NCBI RefSeq assembly: GCF_037975245.1
Contig: NC_092582.1
Location: forward strand, 4,630,001 to 4,690,000
DNA length: 60,000 nucleotides
Direction of reading: 5' to 3'
Source of the DNA: Apostichopus japonicus
Lineage: Eukaryota; Echinodermata; Holothuroidea; Aspidochirotida; Stichopodidae
Below the pieces are notes generated by a model. It searched no databases. It saw nothing but the letters and a program-made list of their open reading frames with translations, and was not told where the DNA came from. The position numbers and the translations under genes were made by a program. Below are positions 12,501 through 21,200 of the stretch, in pieces (the first letter of the stretch is position 1; each line of letters begins with the position of its first letter).

Positions 12501-12899
12501 CACAGAATGGATTCTCAGAATGCATGTAAGAAAACCTGGACTATGATGTTAACAGAATTAACTCAGTAAAATCTTTACTAGCAAGCCCCCAAAAATATAG
12601 ATAGATTTTCAGACATCCAGAAAGTCCTGTGACCAACCCATAATTTTTTGTGGCCCCACTTTTGGTGGGAGGTGCCCCACATTTTGCAGACCATTCCCTG
12701 AGATGTCTACTTTATCTTATTACAATCTTCAGCCAATAAAAGTAAACGTAAGGGATTCGCAACAAACCATGAAAGGTACTATCCAAGTGGATGCTCCAGT
12801 CATCGTATTGAAATAGTAGACCCTGTTAGGAAATGTCTTCGAGATCCTCTCAATCCAGCCATAGGGTAACATTGGTTTCTTTGTGGCGAGTCCTTGCAT
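441..12899 (-). CDS. SWT1: SWT1-like RNA endoribonuclease (WW + PIN), 5' thirteen coding exons; C terminus beyond left edge
   Basis: Joined exons, 5' to 3' on the minus strand: 12899-12768, 11297-10184, 8667-8552, 7604-7523, 7200-7139, 6370-6347, 5681-5565, 4626-4545, 3868-3780, 3183-3010, 2070-1976, 1390-1328, 529-441. All have GT-AG borders and compatible phases, giving about 746 residues. Domains: WW (about 12-42), charged arginine/serine-rich linker (about 45-450), PIN nuclease (about 456-606), then helical C-terminal region. PIN acidic residues are visible in LDTN, HELD, SNDDK and TEDMSLRNKA. After the PIN, LETEMKAAFESLW, KPPWTFLDILDCF and HWIAVF closely match the C-terminal region of animal SWT1. 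SWT1 is known as a nuclear PIN endoribonuclease in quality control of mRNPs at the nuclear pore. The stop codon lies left of the window. The start ATG at 12899 is the first Met after a good acceptor and precedes the WW domain directly. Family assignment is firm; the exact start is less so. Confidence 0.9.
826..1090 (+). repeat. Dispersed repeat C, copy 1
   Basis: Shares, in opposite orientation, many blocks with 41750-42062, including ATGTGATGTTCCT, CAAACCT, CAGTGTCCTT, GTCACTCCCTTTACA and CATGATTTCTA. Type unknown. Confidence 0.65.
1328..1390 (-). CDS. SWT1: SWT1 exon: KPPWT motif
   Basis: Acceptor TATCGTGTAG, donor AGAA|GTAAGT; phase 2 to 2. Encodes DVILRKPPWTFLDILDCFQ, matching the conserved PPWTLL segment. 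Confidence 0.9.
1976..2070 (-). CDS. SWT1: SWT1 exon: LETEMKAAFESLW
   Basis: Acceptor TTTACCGTAG, donor TGTG|GTTAGT, phase 0 to 2. Encodes GPLSVVLETEMKAAFESL. It is close to the SILETEMKIAFGNLW region of vertebrate SWT1, so this reading is preferred over the open plus-strand frame at the same place. Confidence 0.88.
3010..3183 (-). CDS. SWT1: SWT1 exon: basic linker after PIN domain
   Basis: Acceptor CTTGTAG, donor CTG|GTATGG; 58 codons, phase 0. Starts DLMDGLKNLSKHI, then a Lys/Pro-rich stretch (PKKSPKGLPKK). The frame continues past the donor to a stop, but the splice restores family homology in the next exon. Confidence 0.8.
3780..3868 (-). CDS. SWT1: SWT1 exon: last PIN strand, TEDMSLRNKA
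   Basis: Acceptor CATCCCCAG, donor GGAG|GTGAGT, phase 1 to 0. Encodes AENVLVTEDMSLRNKAIV, the PIN C-terminal acidic motif; most relatives have TDD where this protein has TED. Confidence 0.92.
4106..4470 (+). mobile_element. MITE family A, copy A1 (TTAA ends)
   Basis: A 365-bp element from TTAAAGGTATTGAA to CACCCTTTAA, related end to end to copies at 33744, 46270, 15671 and 54131. It lies between two PIN exons of SWT1, 75 bp from the nearer one. No transposase is encoded. The TTAA at each end suggests a piggyBac-like target, which is inference. Confidence 0.85.
4545..4626 (-). CDS. SWT1: SWT1 exon: PIN acidic NDDKIL motif
   Basis: Acceptor TTTGAATTTAG after a T-rich tract, donor AGAG|GTATGT; 27 codons plus one base, phase 0 to 1. 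Encodes SNDDKILQCLLQYKNR, matching the NNDDRVLKCCLQ-type segment of SWT1. The phase bridges the flanking exons exactly. The first few residues depend on which of two nearby AGs is the acceptor. Confidence 0.85.
4640..4812. repeat. Purine-rich GGTAAGA-type tract, copy 1
   Basis: Plus strand is nearly all A and G, with recurring AGGTAAGA and GAGAAGGAGAAGAAGTTA. The same motif block recurs at 5342-5555, on the far side of the 4903-5345 repeat. Confidence 0.7.
4903..5345 (+). repeat. About 135-bp tandem repeat, three-plus units
   Basis: Units begin near 4903, 5022, 5166 and 5308 with variants of ATCATGTTTACAAGGTTTTC, then TTTGACCTCTGGTGACC, CCACCAAAAACAATAGGCTTCT and AATATGGTACTTCTACACA. Copies are 10-20 percent diverged by eye. 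Confidence 0.85.
5342..5555. repeat. Purine-rich GGTAAGA-type tract, copy 2
   Basis: Same motif content as 4640-4812 (GGTAAGTAGAGAAGGAGAAG and GGTAAGAGAAGGTGG). It abuts the PIN exon ending at 5565. Read on the sense strand of SWT1 it is polypyrimidine. Confidence 0.7.
5565..5681 (-). CDS. SWT1: SWT1 exon: PIN central helix
   Basis: Acceptor GGTACAG, donor GGAG|GTAAGC; 39 codons, phase 0. Encodes KAKSAVTFINSCLINKHP and GQSIQE, closely matching the family's FIN...GQSIQ helix. Confidence 0.92.
6347..6370 (-). CDS. SWT1: SWT1 24-nt microexon
   Basis: Acceptor TTTAAACAG and donor GAAG|GTAAGT bound exactly eight codons (EGKPSDLK), phase 0 to 0. It fills the position of the EGK segment that follows the ELD motif in vertebrate SWT1, which supports it as a real microexon. 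Skipping it would keep the frame. Confidence 0.85.
6965..7062. repeat. C-rich tract in SWT1 intron (G-rich on the sense strand)
   Basis: Repeated CCCACCC, CCCTCC and CCCC runs over about 100 bp, 77 bp from the HELD exon. On the transcript strand these are closely spaced G runs able to form a G-quadruplex. Confidence 0.6.
7139..7200 (-). CDS. SWT1: SWT1 exon: PIN core with HELD
   Basis: Acceptor TTGTTGTAG, donor CAAG|GTAAGG, phase 1 to 0. Encodes PMLVIPWIVLHELDCLK, the hydrophobic strand plus conserved Glu of the PIN active site. Confidence 0.92.
7523..7604 (-). CDS. SWT1: SWT1 exon: first PIN strand and helix
   Basis: Acceptor CTCCTAG, donor CCAG|GTAAGT, phase 0 to 1. Encodes KLNIILDTNILLSYLNF. 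The Asp of LDTN is the first metal-binding acid of the PIN fold. Confidence 0.92.
7805..7920 (-). mobile_element. Internally deleted tRNA-derived SINE copy
   Basis: Matches the SINE at 8363-8498 from GTGAGAAAACTAC through TTTATCCAC but lacks the roughly 30 bp between B box and A box (anticodon arm region). No target duplication was seen. Confidence 0.75.
8333..8528 (-). mobile_element. tRNA-derived SINE with 30-bp target-site duplication
   Basis: A 136-bp insert (8363-8498) lies between two identical 30-bp direct repeats, 8333-8362 and 8499-8528, both starting CACAGGTTCTGTTCAAAG. On the minus strand the insert has an A box TAGCCTAGTTGG (8443-8432) and a B box GGTTCGAATCC (8399-8389). The perfect duplication points to a recent insertion. 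It sits just inside the intron after SWT1 exon 8552-8667. Confidence 0.9.
8381..8450 (-). tRNA. tRNA-like head of the SINE (tRNA pseudogene)
   Basis: About 70 nt fold into a cloverleaf: acceptor arms CTCTGCA and AGTGGAG pair at six of seven positions, counting G-T pairs. The D arm has CCT/AGG, the anticodon stem is TCCGC/GCGGG around loop ATATACA (anticodon ATA, Tyr-like), and the T arm surrounds TTCGAAT. Being inside a duplicated-target insert, it is a SINE promoter and not a working tRNA gene. Confidence 0.7.
8552..8667 (-). CDS. SWT1: SWT1 exon: acidic linker before PIN domain
   Basis: Acceptor TTCAAG|GC at 8668 and donor AAG|GTATGC. It runs phase 1 to 0 and encodes 38 codons, including LEDMEVDIT, which matches the acidic stretch just before the PIN domain in other SWT1 proteins. 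A SINE insertion with its target duplication starts 24 nt downstream of the donor. Confidence 0.8.
8820..8876 (+). repeat. GCGCTATATAAA plus ATT-rich tail
   Basis: GGCGCTATATAAAT followed by an ATT microsatellite. A similar end occurs at 30864-30897, and a degenerate one at about 25165. It looks like a retroposon 3' end; the body is not delimited. Confidence 0.55.
9172..10083. mobile_element. Non-autonomous hAT element, 912 bp
   Basis: Inverted ends of TRGGGATGCACCGGAT are flanked by the 8-bp duplication ACTGGGAG at 9164-9171 and 10084-10091, the hallmark length for hAT transposons. Both subterminal regions carry clusters of CCGGCCGGAT-type motifs, which are likely transposase binding sites. 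The AT-rich interior has no transposase frame. It lies in the SWT1 intron between the linker exons. Confidence 0.92.
10184..11297 (-). CDS. SWT1: SWT1 large exon: charged low-complexity linker
   Basis: Acceptor after a long T/C tract ending GTTCAG at 11298; donor AAAA|GTGAGT at 10184. The exon has 371 codons plus one base (phase 0 to 1). It starts LKGERDKAKRKDDRAK and is rich in Lys, Arg, Asp, Glu and Ser, with two SPRGRGR blocks and a KKKKGERRR run that could act as a nuclear localisation signal. The frame is open over the whole exon although 289 codons of it begin at an internal Met. The region is expected to be disordered; its sequence is poorly conserved in the family. Confidence 0.85.
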
Positions 12900-12910
12900 C
12901 ACGATGCTGG
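12768..12910 (-). CDS. SWT1: SWT1 exon with start codon and WW domain
   Basis: Pyrimidine-rich acceptor ending CAAG at 12911; ATG at 12899-12897, so 12910-12900 is 5' UTR. The 44 codons encode PYGWIERISKTFP, then VYYFN and STWIVP, the two-Trp plus Pro pattern of a WW domain. Donor ATG|GTTTGT after 12768 keeps phase 0. An alternative donor at 12780 (ATA|GTACCT) would remove the WW domain's closing proline and is less likely. Confidence 0.75.
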
Positions 12911-15120
12911 CTTGCAAGAGGGAAATATGTAAACGATTAAAGAATGCGGTTCTGTGGTTGGTTTGTTCTATTAAATTATTAGGGTTATGGTAGAACATCT
13001 AAGTTGTTTGTTTGAGTTGACAAAATACCCTGACTACTGAAATTGTGTGAAGCTCTTTTCATAACATTAATAACACCAGAAAACGAAACATTTAATGGTT
13101 ATGATGCCCAAACATATTCATTGTGTGGTAAGCCATATACATGTTAATAGTCATGAACTTTGTGCACACCACAATGAAGAGGGATTATCTATTGACTAAT
13201 GCAGCAACAATAACATAAGAGAAGTTACCAGGAATCAGTTAAAATTGTCCAAGAATTCAGTAAGAGCCAGAAATGATCATAGATTTCGAGCTCCTATTTG
13301 TACACTTCACTGTGGGCATGAACCACTTCATGGTAAGGATTTTACATTACCTGTATAGAACTTTTATTCCAAAATGCTCCAATATCCAGAACGAATATGT
13401 GAAATATAGACACACATATGTATGAAAAAAAGGACATTTTCTTTTAGAAATTTTGTGCTAGCAAATCAGCTCTGCTATGAACCATCCCTTTAACAATTGT
13501 TATTAATGAATGAAAGTTACATGACATTGTTTACACAAGTGTGAAATATTTGGCTATTCTGTACTTCCTACAAAGTTCGGAATTTGAAGTCCATCCAATA
13601 GAAAAGTGAAATAAAGTAAAGTTCCAAAGGGACAACAATGGCGGGCTATATATAAAGGCGAAGTAAAGTAAGTGTCCTCCAATTAGAATGTTAATAAATT
13701 ATTCCATGTGATGACAACGGAGAGTGAATATATTAAAAATAGTGTTGAAGAGTTCCTGTAATAGCCGGGAGCTAAGCTTCTGTGGAGACTCCAATGGTGG
13801 TCCGTATCCGAAGATAACAATTGATTTATAATTCAATATCACTAAATCTATGTCCTCATGGCTTGGGGGGTTAAGGTGCTCTACAGCCACTTGGCATACC
13901 CAGCAATTTCTTTGTGTAACTAAATGGAGGGGGCAAACAATGGAGGGAGGATACAGTACCCAATCAGGAAAGTTACTTTCTCTAACAAATCTTTTAGAGA
14001 TCTCCTGATTGAAGTTGCTACCAGAAAACTCTGCCCACAGCAATGATGATGCCACTTTTCTAAGAACAAGGGAGTCCTGCTGTACTAAAGAGGCAACCCA
14101 TATGCTAATGGACACCTCATGTATACAAAAACTGCAGAAGAAACAATGAACTTCTGTTCTGATGCAGTATCTTAAGTAAACTGTGAAGCCAGCAGCTTAT
14201 TGATTATAAACAGGAAATGGAGCCTATTTACATCAGTATGACATTGATTAAACTTGTGGTTGTTTACAAGCCAGCCATCACATACACACACAAACTCGCA
14301 CACCAGGATGATCAGAAAGGTTACTGAGCCTTTGGCATTGTAACCAAATATGTATTAAAATAAGAAAGGAATTCATGTGAAATGTCTGTTGATATCAAAA
14401 TAATTTGAGAATGACGAACAACCAAGTATCCAGGTATGAAATCAAGGCAATTGGTCATCTATGGCCTTGAGCTGTAATTTGGAGATCTTCTGGCAGGTTT
14501 GGGATGGCATAAACCCAGCATTATAAGGCCTAGCAGAATTTTGGGTACAAGTATAGAATACCCCGCAAACACGTAAGTCCACGGTGTAGTTTAGTAGGCT
14601 ACATCGTCTCGGATCTAGTGCCATACCACCATACCTTCCTGCCATAGGTTTCGTTCCACTTCGCGAAGCAATATACCATGCATATAGGCCTACAGTGCAC
14701 CCACAATAATGTGCTCTTTCCGTCATACAAAAAGTGCTTACTGCCATCGGGGTAGCATGAATGTACTGGAATGTACCACTGGCCGAATGACACAGCCCCC
14801 ATTTTCATGTGGCGGGGTATTCTTTATTAATTGCTCCAAATTTTGAACGGTGCCTTTTATGGCTGCCCTTGGCAACGTTTGCAATAGCGTTATCTGCCAT
14901 TTTTTAATGTTTTTGAGACCAGTTGCTGCAAGGTCAATGCCTAACGTTAGATATGGCTATGGATGCACTCTGCATAACCAGTTTAACCATGGGCCTAGTT
15001 TTAGCTAGCCTAGACTGGGCATAGGGCCTAAATATAACTAGCCTAGTAATATTAACGTAATTTAAACTGAGTTATAGGCTACTACAGGCTCAAACTATGA
15101 CTAGGCTAGATCCTACTTAC
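12911..15120 (-). other. Probable SWT1 intron 1; no gene seen
   Basis: This holds no exon I can support. It contains a 138-codon minus-strand open frame (13699-14115) and a 101-codon one (14442-14747), neither with recognisable similarity or conserved motifs. Confidence 0.4.
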
Positions 15121-15250
15121 GAATAACAAAAGAGTCACGGAAAGGAAAGGGGAAATGTCTCAACTGTCATTCCAGTTTGGTCTCTCATTTGCACGTTCCC
15201 TGGATATAATTGACTTTCCCATAAACTTCACGCTAAGCGTATATGTAAAC
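15121..15250 (-). other. Possible 5' untranslated exon and promoter side of SWT1
   Basis: A strong minus-strand donor (ATTC|GTAAGTAG) lies at 15121/15120, about 2.2 kb upstream of the WW exon, whose acceptor precedes its ATG. The flanking 15.2-15.6 kb is somewhat richer in CpG than its surroundings. The 15250 end is nominal; no TATA box or start site can be assigned. Confidence 0.3.
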
Positions 15251-15670
15251 ATTCACCACTGACATTTCACTTTATACAGTATATAGGACTGAGTCAACCA
15301 CATGTTTACAATCTACGCTACAGAGGCTAACGTTAGTTAATTCAACATAGCGCCACACATACCTACTTCTATTACGGTTTACGGATAGGATAAGGAAAGA
15401 AACACGTTTATCAATCTTGCAAAATTGTGAGAGGCGGGGATTGGAAAGTTGCAACGTCGGCAATTACTAAAACCCGGGTCGTAAAGTCGGTATTACCTAT
15501 TACGGTAAGATTTGTCCAACATGGCAACAAACAGAAACGCTGTGCTCAAAGCCGAACCTTTGTTGTTTGGCCGGCGGCAGCAAACTTGCTATTACTAATC
15601 GTAGGGCCTGCACTGTTTGTCAATGTTAGAGAAAACATTGAATAGGTAGAATAAAATTATCAAAGGAACA

Positions 15671-16048
15671 TTAAAGGGTGCGAAGACTCGCGCACAAAGA
15701 AACTTCTCATGCCGGTAATGTGACCTACTTTCGAATGAGGTGTACCAGAAGTGTTAGCCACCACCATCGATCCCAGAAAATACACACACAGCTTGCTACC
15801 GTCGGTAATTAGACACTAGTGTACAGTCAATACATACAGCTACGGTCAATACCCAAAACACAGTTCTAGATAAAAAGATGACAAGGTATCACGTTTCATC
15901 ACTGTCTGCATTTTGTAGCGACAAGAAGAATACTTCACTTGCACTGTGTGTGTATTTTCTGGGATCGATGCTGGTGTCTAATACTTCTGTTACACCTCAT
16001 TCGAAACTAGGTAAGATTTCTTTCTGCGCGAGCCTTTACACCCTTTAA
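15671..16048. mobile_element. MITE family A, copy A2 (rearranged, two right ends)
   Basis: Begins with the reverse complement of the family's right end (TTAAAGGGTGCGAAGACT). It continues almost to the left end, then switches near 15945 to a second right end in direct orientation, ending CCCTTTAA. Both ends are therefore the same sequence in inverted orientation. Confidence 0.8.
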
Positions 16049-18171
16049 ATTAGTAAATGTTGGTAAAGGAGCTTCAGTTAGTTGTTGATAGGGGTCACGT
16101 AAGTTGGCTTTAAAAAATAAAACACAATAGTGAAAATATATCTATAGCGAAAATGACTGTTTGCACATCAGAAGAATTATAAGGAGCACACGTATTTTTT
16201 ATGTTTCCTTAAATAAAGTTCTAATTCTACTACTCAAGAAAGTATATTACATGCCAACCTGACGAGTAGTACCCCTGTAACAAATCTTACGCAGTACAGG
16301 TAGGACCCTTGCAACGTAATCTGTGAAATGATCAGGTCACACATCCGGATTCTATGCATGCTAAGTTCTTCAATACCGCCCTCATTTTCTCGTGGTCAAC
16401 ACTTCATACAGTAGTTCTGATATTTTCAAGCATGGGTATTTTATACAGTATTTCAGTGGTATTTTGCTTACCCAATTTCATTTATTCATTGGTTAAATTA
16501 TGTTTACTCCATTCTACATCAATGGACGCCGCATAGTACCACATTGTAGGGGGGGGGGGGAATTGACAAAGTGTATGTGTCACAGTGTGTATGTGTGTGG
16601 GGGGGGGAGGGAGGGCTGGCTATTGTAAACCCCTTGTCACTATATTTTAGGCAGTGTGCAAGCCACAAAGTTATCTCAATATTTTCAAACATAACGGATC
16701 TTCTTTCCATCTGTACCACATATGCCAGTATCGATTGTTGTTCAAAAAAACAAGGCACACTTGATTTTTTTTTTTTTTTTTGGTCTTAATATAATATTCC
16801 GAAAACCGGGGCTCTCTTATTTTTACAGTTTACAAGAAAGGGGAAAATTGTTAATAAACAAAATGACACATTTTACTCCCCCGAGAATGGAAAGATACTT
16901 TTGTTACCAAGAAATGGGCACTTGTAAAAATGAGGACACTTTAAGATTTTGCTCGAAACTAGGATGGCGCGTGCTCCTTGACCCCTCCCCTCCTCTCCTC
17001 CCCTTCTCCCTTGATCCCTCGACACTGATAAAAAATATGTAGTTATACGTATTAAAACTGATATGTTAATTTCCTACCGTATTCATACCATCGTACAACA
17101 AGAAGATTACATTAATATCACAATAGACACTTCTCGTAGGATATGGACATACATCCTTTAAGAATATTCTTCACATTCGGGAAAAAAGAGCTAGCATGAC
17201 CTAATGTAATGCTTGTTTTAGCATATTATTCTTTACCATCACTCATTTGTTCTGCCTTAATGTGAAAGAGAATAATTTTAAGCACAGATGGTGTGAAAAT
17301 AAGCCAAGGATGATTGAAGGTGATGTAAACCATTTAAGAAATTCTTTTGGGTAAATGTTGATAATGTTCCGAGCAGGCCGGGCAGACGAAAGGGTTGGGG
17401 TTCATAGGCTATGTGCTAAACGTGCTCTTCCAGCTCAAAATCTAAACAGCCGTGGTATGGAAATTAACAAGTGCCATGACAGGCCAAGACCTCAGCTATC
17501 ATGTGGTGGTTATGATATGCCAGTTGCAACGTATCTATGCTTTGGCGGGCCTTATAAAGTGACGAGTTTAGTGCGTACGTCAATGGAACGATTGACTGTA
17601 GTACGTAGGCCTACACCAGTGAGGGTCACGTGAATCGCATATTCAACACCCCTCATCACTGATGAACTCGACGAATTAAATTTGCAGAAAAGAAATCGAT
17701 ATATCTTTTCCTTCAATGTTCTGTAGGCACCACTGCAACGTACGTAACATCTAAACAATACAATATAAAATGGTGATCCGTCCATTATTCACTAGCCCCC
17801 CTTTGCAGTCAATAAGAAAGAACAGAACAAAGGGGTGGGCCTCCGAGGGACGTATGCAGGGATCGATCTCGGAACAAAACCATTCGATTCCCGTCCATTC
17901 ATCTCATGGAACATTTACAAAACATATATTTGGGTACCATAGAAACGATCTAACCTTTCTATTGATTTTCTTATTCTTGTATTACCGTATCCCGTGGGCC
18001 CATGTTCTCTCCTGGGTTTTGATTAACCTTTTCCGTGTGGTGCGAGGTTGTTGTTCTTTTTTACTTCGGACCCTTGTTGGTGATATACTCAACCGTTTGG
18101 GCTTAAAATAAGCGAGCCTTCTTATTCTTGAAAAATTAAACGGATTATTTTTGGAAATTTTGGTTTTCATC
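16049..18171. other. Upstream region of the secreted-protein gene; no other gene seen
   Basis: Contains a G homopolymer near 16549, a GT/G-rich tract near 16590 and a T homopolymer near 16765. No exon or TATA box could be supported, so the transcription start of the gene at 18172 is not placed. Confidence 0.4.
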
Positions 18172-18261
18172 ATGAAGTCTGTTGTCTTACTGATGGCCCT
18201 TCTGGGTATGGTGTTATCACAAAAATCGTTTCCTGAAGAGACGAATCCCAAGAATCATAAG
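18172..18261 (+). CDS. Secreted protein exon 1: signal peptide
   Basis: ATG at 18172, 30 codons, donor AAG|GTATGA. Hydrophobic core VVLLMALLGMVL, with likely cleavage near LSQ-KS. Confidence 0.85.
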
Positions 18262-21200
18262 GTATGAGCGTCATTTGTCGAAGGCTAGATTTTATGTAAC
18301 CAATGCCGATGGTGTTGAAAAAAATGAAGCATAACTTGCCTAATAGTATTTTATTCCATAGATTTTGATTTAATATTAAGAATACAATGTACACATAAAA
18401 TTGACCAAGTTCAAGTCCCATTATGCATTCTATCTCGACGTTCTAAGCCATCTTTTTTTTAAGTACTATTGCGTAGTTATAATCACACAATCCCGAAATT
18501 CTATGTAACTTTTTGACCAACATTTTGGACTTGATTCACATATAGATCGAGCGAATGAAAATTTCAAACCCAAACTTAGAAGTCTCCCGTTCTTTGTTAT
18601 TGTTTTGGTCAAGATGAAAACATTAATCGGACGCATGCTTGTTTCTCGACCAAATAATACAACAAAGAACTGGACACTCCCTTTGTTTTTTATTTGGATT
18701 TTTTCATTCGTTCGTTCGATCTCTGCTGATTGACCAATTTTTGAGCTCATGGCTTAAAGCTTTCAGCTGAGCTATGGCGATCGTGCGATTCTGCGAAATT
18801 CTGTCACTTTTTGCCATTTTTCATTCCCTATCTGGAATCTCGTCAGTGGTTTATGTAAGTTAAATTTGCATACATGCGATCATATCTTATAAATCTGAAG
18901 GTCAATTGAGGTCGCGAGAGGTCATTTTCTGAAAACGTCAAATATGCTACTCCTCCCAGAGCGTTTAATTGTTCAAATTTTGCTGAAATGTTGTGATAAT
19001 AACGTTTGAATGGTGTGAACCAATGTTGCTCAGGAAATATATTTTTGTCTTCACGTCAGGGCTCAAAACAGGACCGTCTGTAGAGTTTTCAATTATGATG
19101 AAATGCAGGCCACAGATCATAATGCGATGATCATGAAATATGTATTTCAATTTGTTAGTATTCATGACCAGGAGGCGTTTTGGTGTGGAGTAGCAAAATG
19201 TCTTCTATTTTAATATTCCCGTCATTTTGGGAAATAATTCCACCCGTGGGAGACTAGAGCAAGTCAAATAGTTACTTGTTATTCAAGTGGCCTATCCAGT
19301 TCGATGTCATTCTCTGTAAAAGGACTACTTGGCAGATTAGCAATTTTTAACTTTTCCACAGTTTGTGTATGCACTACGACGTGTGAGTATGGCCTTTATT
19401 GTTGGAGCCGACTCCGACTTCTGCTCTTTAACGTTTCTCTGTGGTACGTCGACTGTAAAAGACGACAAAAGTCGTTCTATAATTGCATGGGTGCAATTTT
19501 CGTCAGCAATTTTGGGTCAGCACTATTCAAACGTCATACTCACAACATTTTAGCCGAGGGACGGTACTATTTTTTTTAACGTTTTCGTTCTATTATTGCA
19601 TGAATGAAAACTATGGAGTGTATATATACTGTTGGTTCTATATTTTTTTGCAATGGGGCCTAGTTTATCCGTAGTAATAACTACAACGATCTATTGCATA
19701 AAATAAGTTCGTGAAAGTTTTTGCCACTTCGAAGGAAGTTTCCCGGCATACGACAATATCGGGACATTTTTCATTGAATAACATATAAACAATATAGTGT
19801 GTAATTGTGCAAGTCACCCAAATATTAAATAATGTTAGTTAAGTCATGATACCCACCATTCAATGCAGTTTATTCTTAATTGACGTTATGCCATTAAAAG
19901 TGCCTTCAGCTGTGATTCTACAGCCAATAGCGAATGTTAATTTACGGTATTACTGTTACGGTACCTTTGACGTTCATAACGTTCTGTAGTATTTTACTGA
20001 ACGGGCAATGAACGTTAACGAACGATGAATGCACATGCTAACTAACGTTTCCCGTTATTTTAGCCTTGAAAACTATTAATTTGTACAAACGGCGTGCCAT
20101 ATTAATTAATATTACCTCAAAATTTCATTATCCCCTTTAATATATATAGTTTGAAACGATGTTGCTCTCGTCATGCATTATGATTACAATATTGACAATA
20201 CCTACGTTAAAATAGGGCCTATATTTACATATTAACAGCATTTCCCCATTTCTTTTCCTTTCCTTTTCAAAGGTGATGTCTCCTGTGGAGGGTGAAGCTC
20301 ATGGTAAGAACGGTCATCCCACTGACGTTACCACAGCTTATGAAAGATTCATTCAACTGGCAGCGGAAGTCAATGCTGATGATAGTCTCGAACCAGAGGA
20401 AAAGAAGCGTAGGCTTGGTGCCATTCATGAACAGGTTAGAGTTATGAATAATTCATGAGCAAACATTAAACATTTTTATGCGATTCTTTTATTTTGCATA
20501 AGTCCTTAATATGCATGAACACCAGATATACGCTTGTTTCCCCGTCCAGTAATTAATGTATACGTTCCGTAATAGCGAGGTTAAATGGTTCCATCTTGAC
20601 TTGGTGTGAAAATGCTGTGATCCACATGATAGTTAAAGTCTGCTGTATAGACTCCATGCAACTATAGCATGCTATCATGGAAACGTTTCTTGAGATTACG
20701 TAATCCGGACCTGCCGTGGTCGTAAAGTGACCTCTTTTTACAAATTAGTCTGCAACGCTTGCCACATATTTTTTCTTGTATGAGGGTCTTTGTGTGAACG
20801 CTGTATGATTAACTACACTGTAGACATGAACATATTTCCACATAGTGTTTACACAAAGAGCCTAATGGTGTTAAGAAGCTATGCAGGCTAATTGTAGAGC
20901 CTGAGGTCGATTTACGACCGTGGCAGGTCAATTACGTAATCACAAAATCAAGATCACCAGTACTGGCCCCAGATAAGAGTCTGCTAAAAATGCTAGACGT
21001 TTTCAAAGTACTTTTTTTTCTGAAATTATGTGATTCTTCTAAATTATTAGACAGTCAAATGCCACGGTCAGACAGAATGGCTTTGAGGGTCATATAGTAA
21101 ATTGCTTGTGGAAGATGTTGGCATAATTTGCCCTTTATTTGCATTTCTAGCACATTTATTGCCAATGACCATTTCAGGTCATCACTCCACACGTTGTGCG

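Noticed and set aside
13699-14115. 138-codon minus-strand open frame in SWT1 intron 1
   Set aside because: No signal, domain pattern or similarity that I recognise, and no supporting splice or promoter context; could be an old element fragment or chance.
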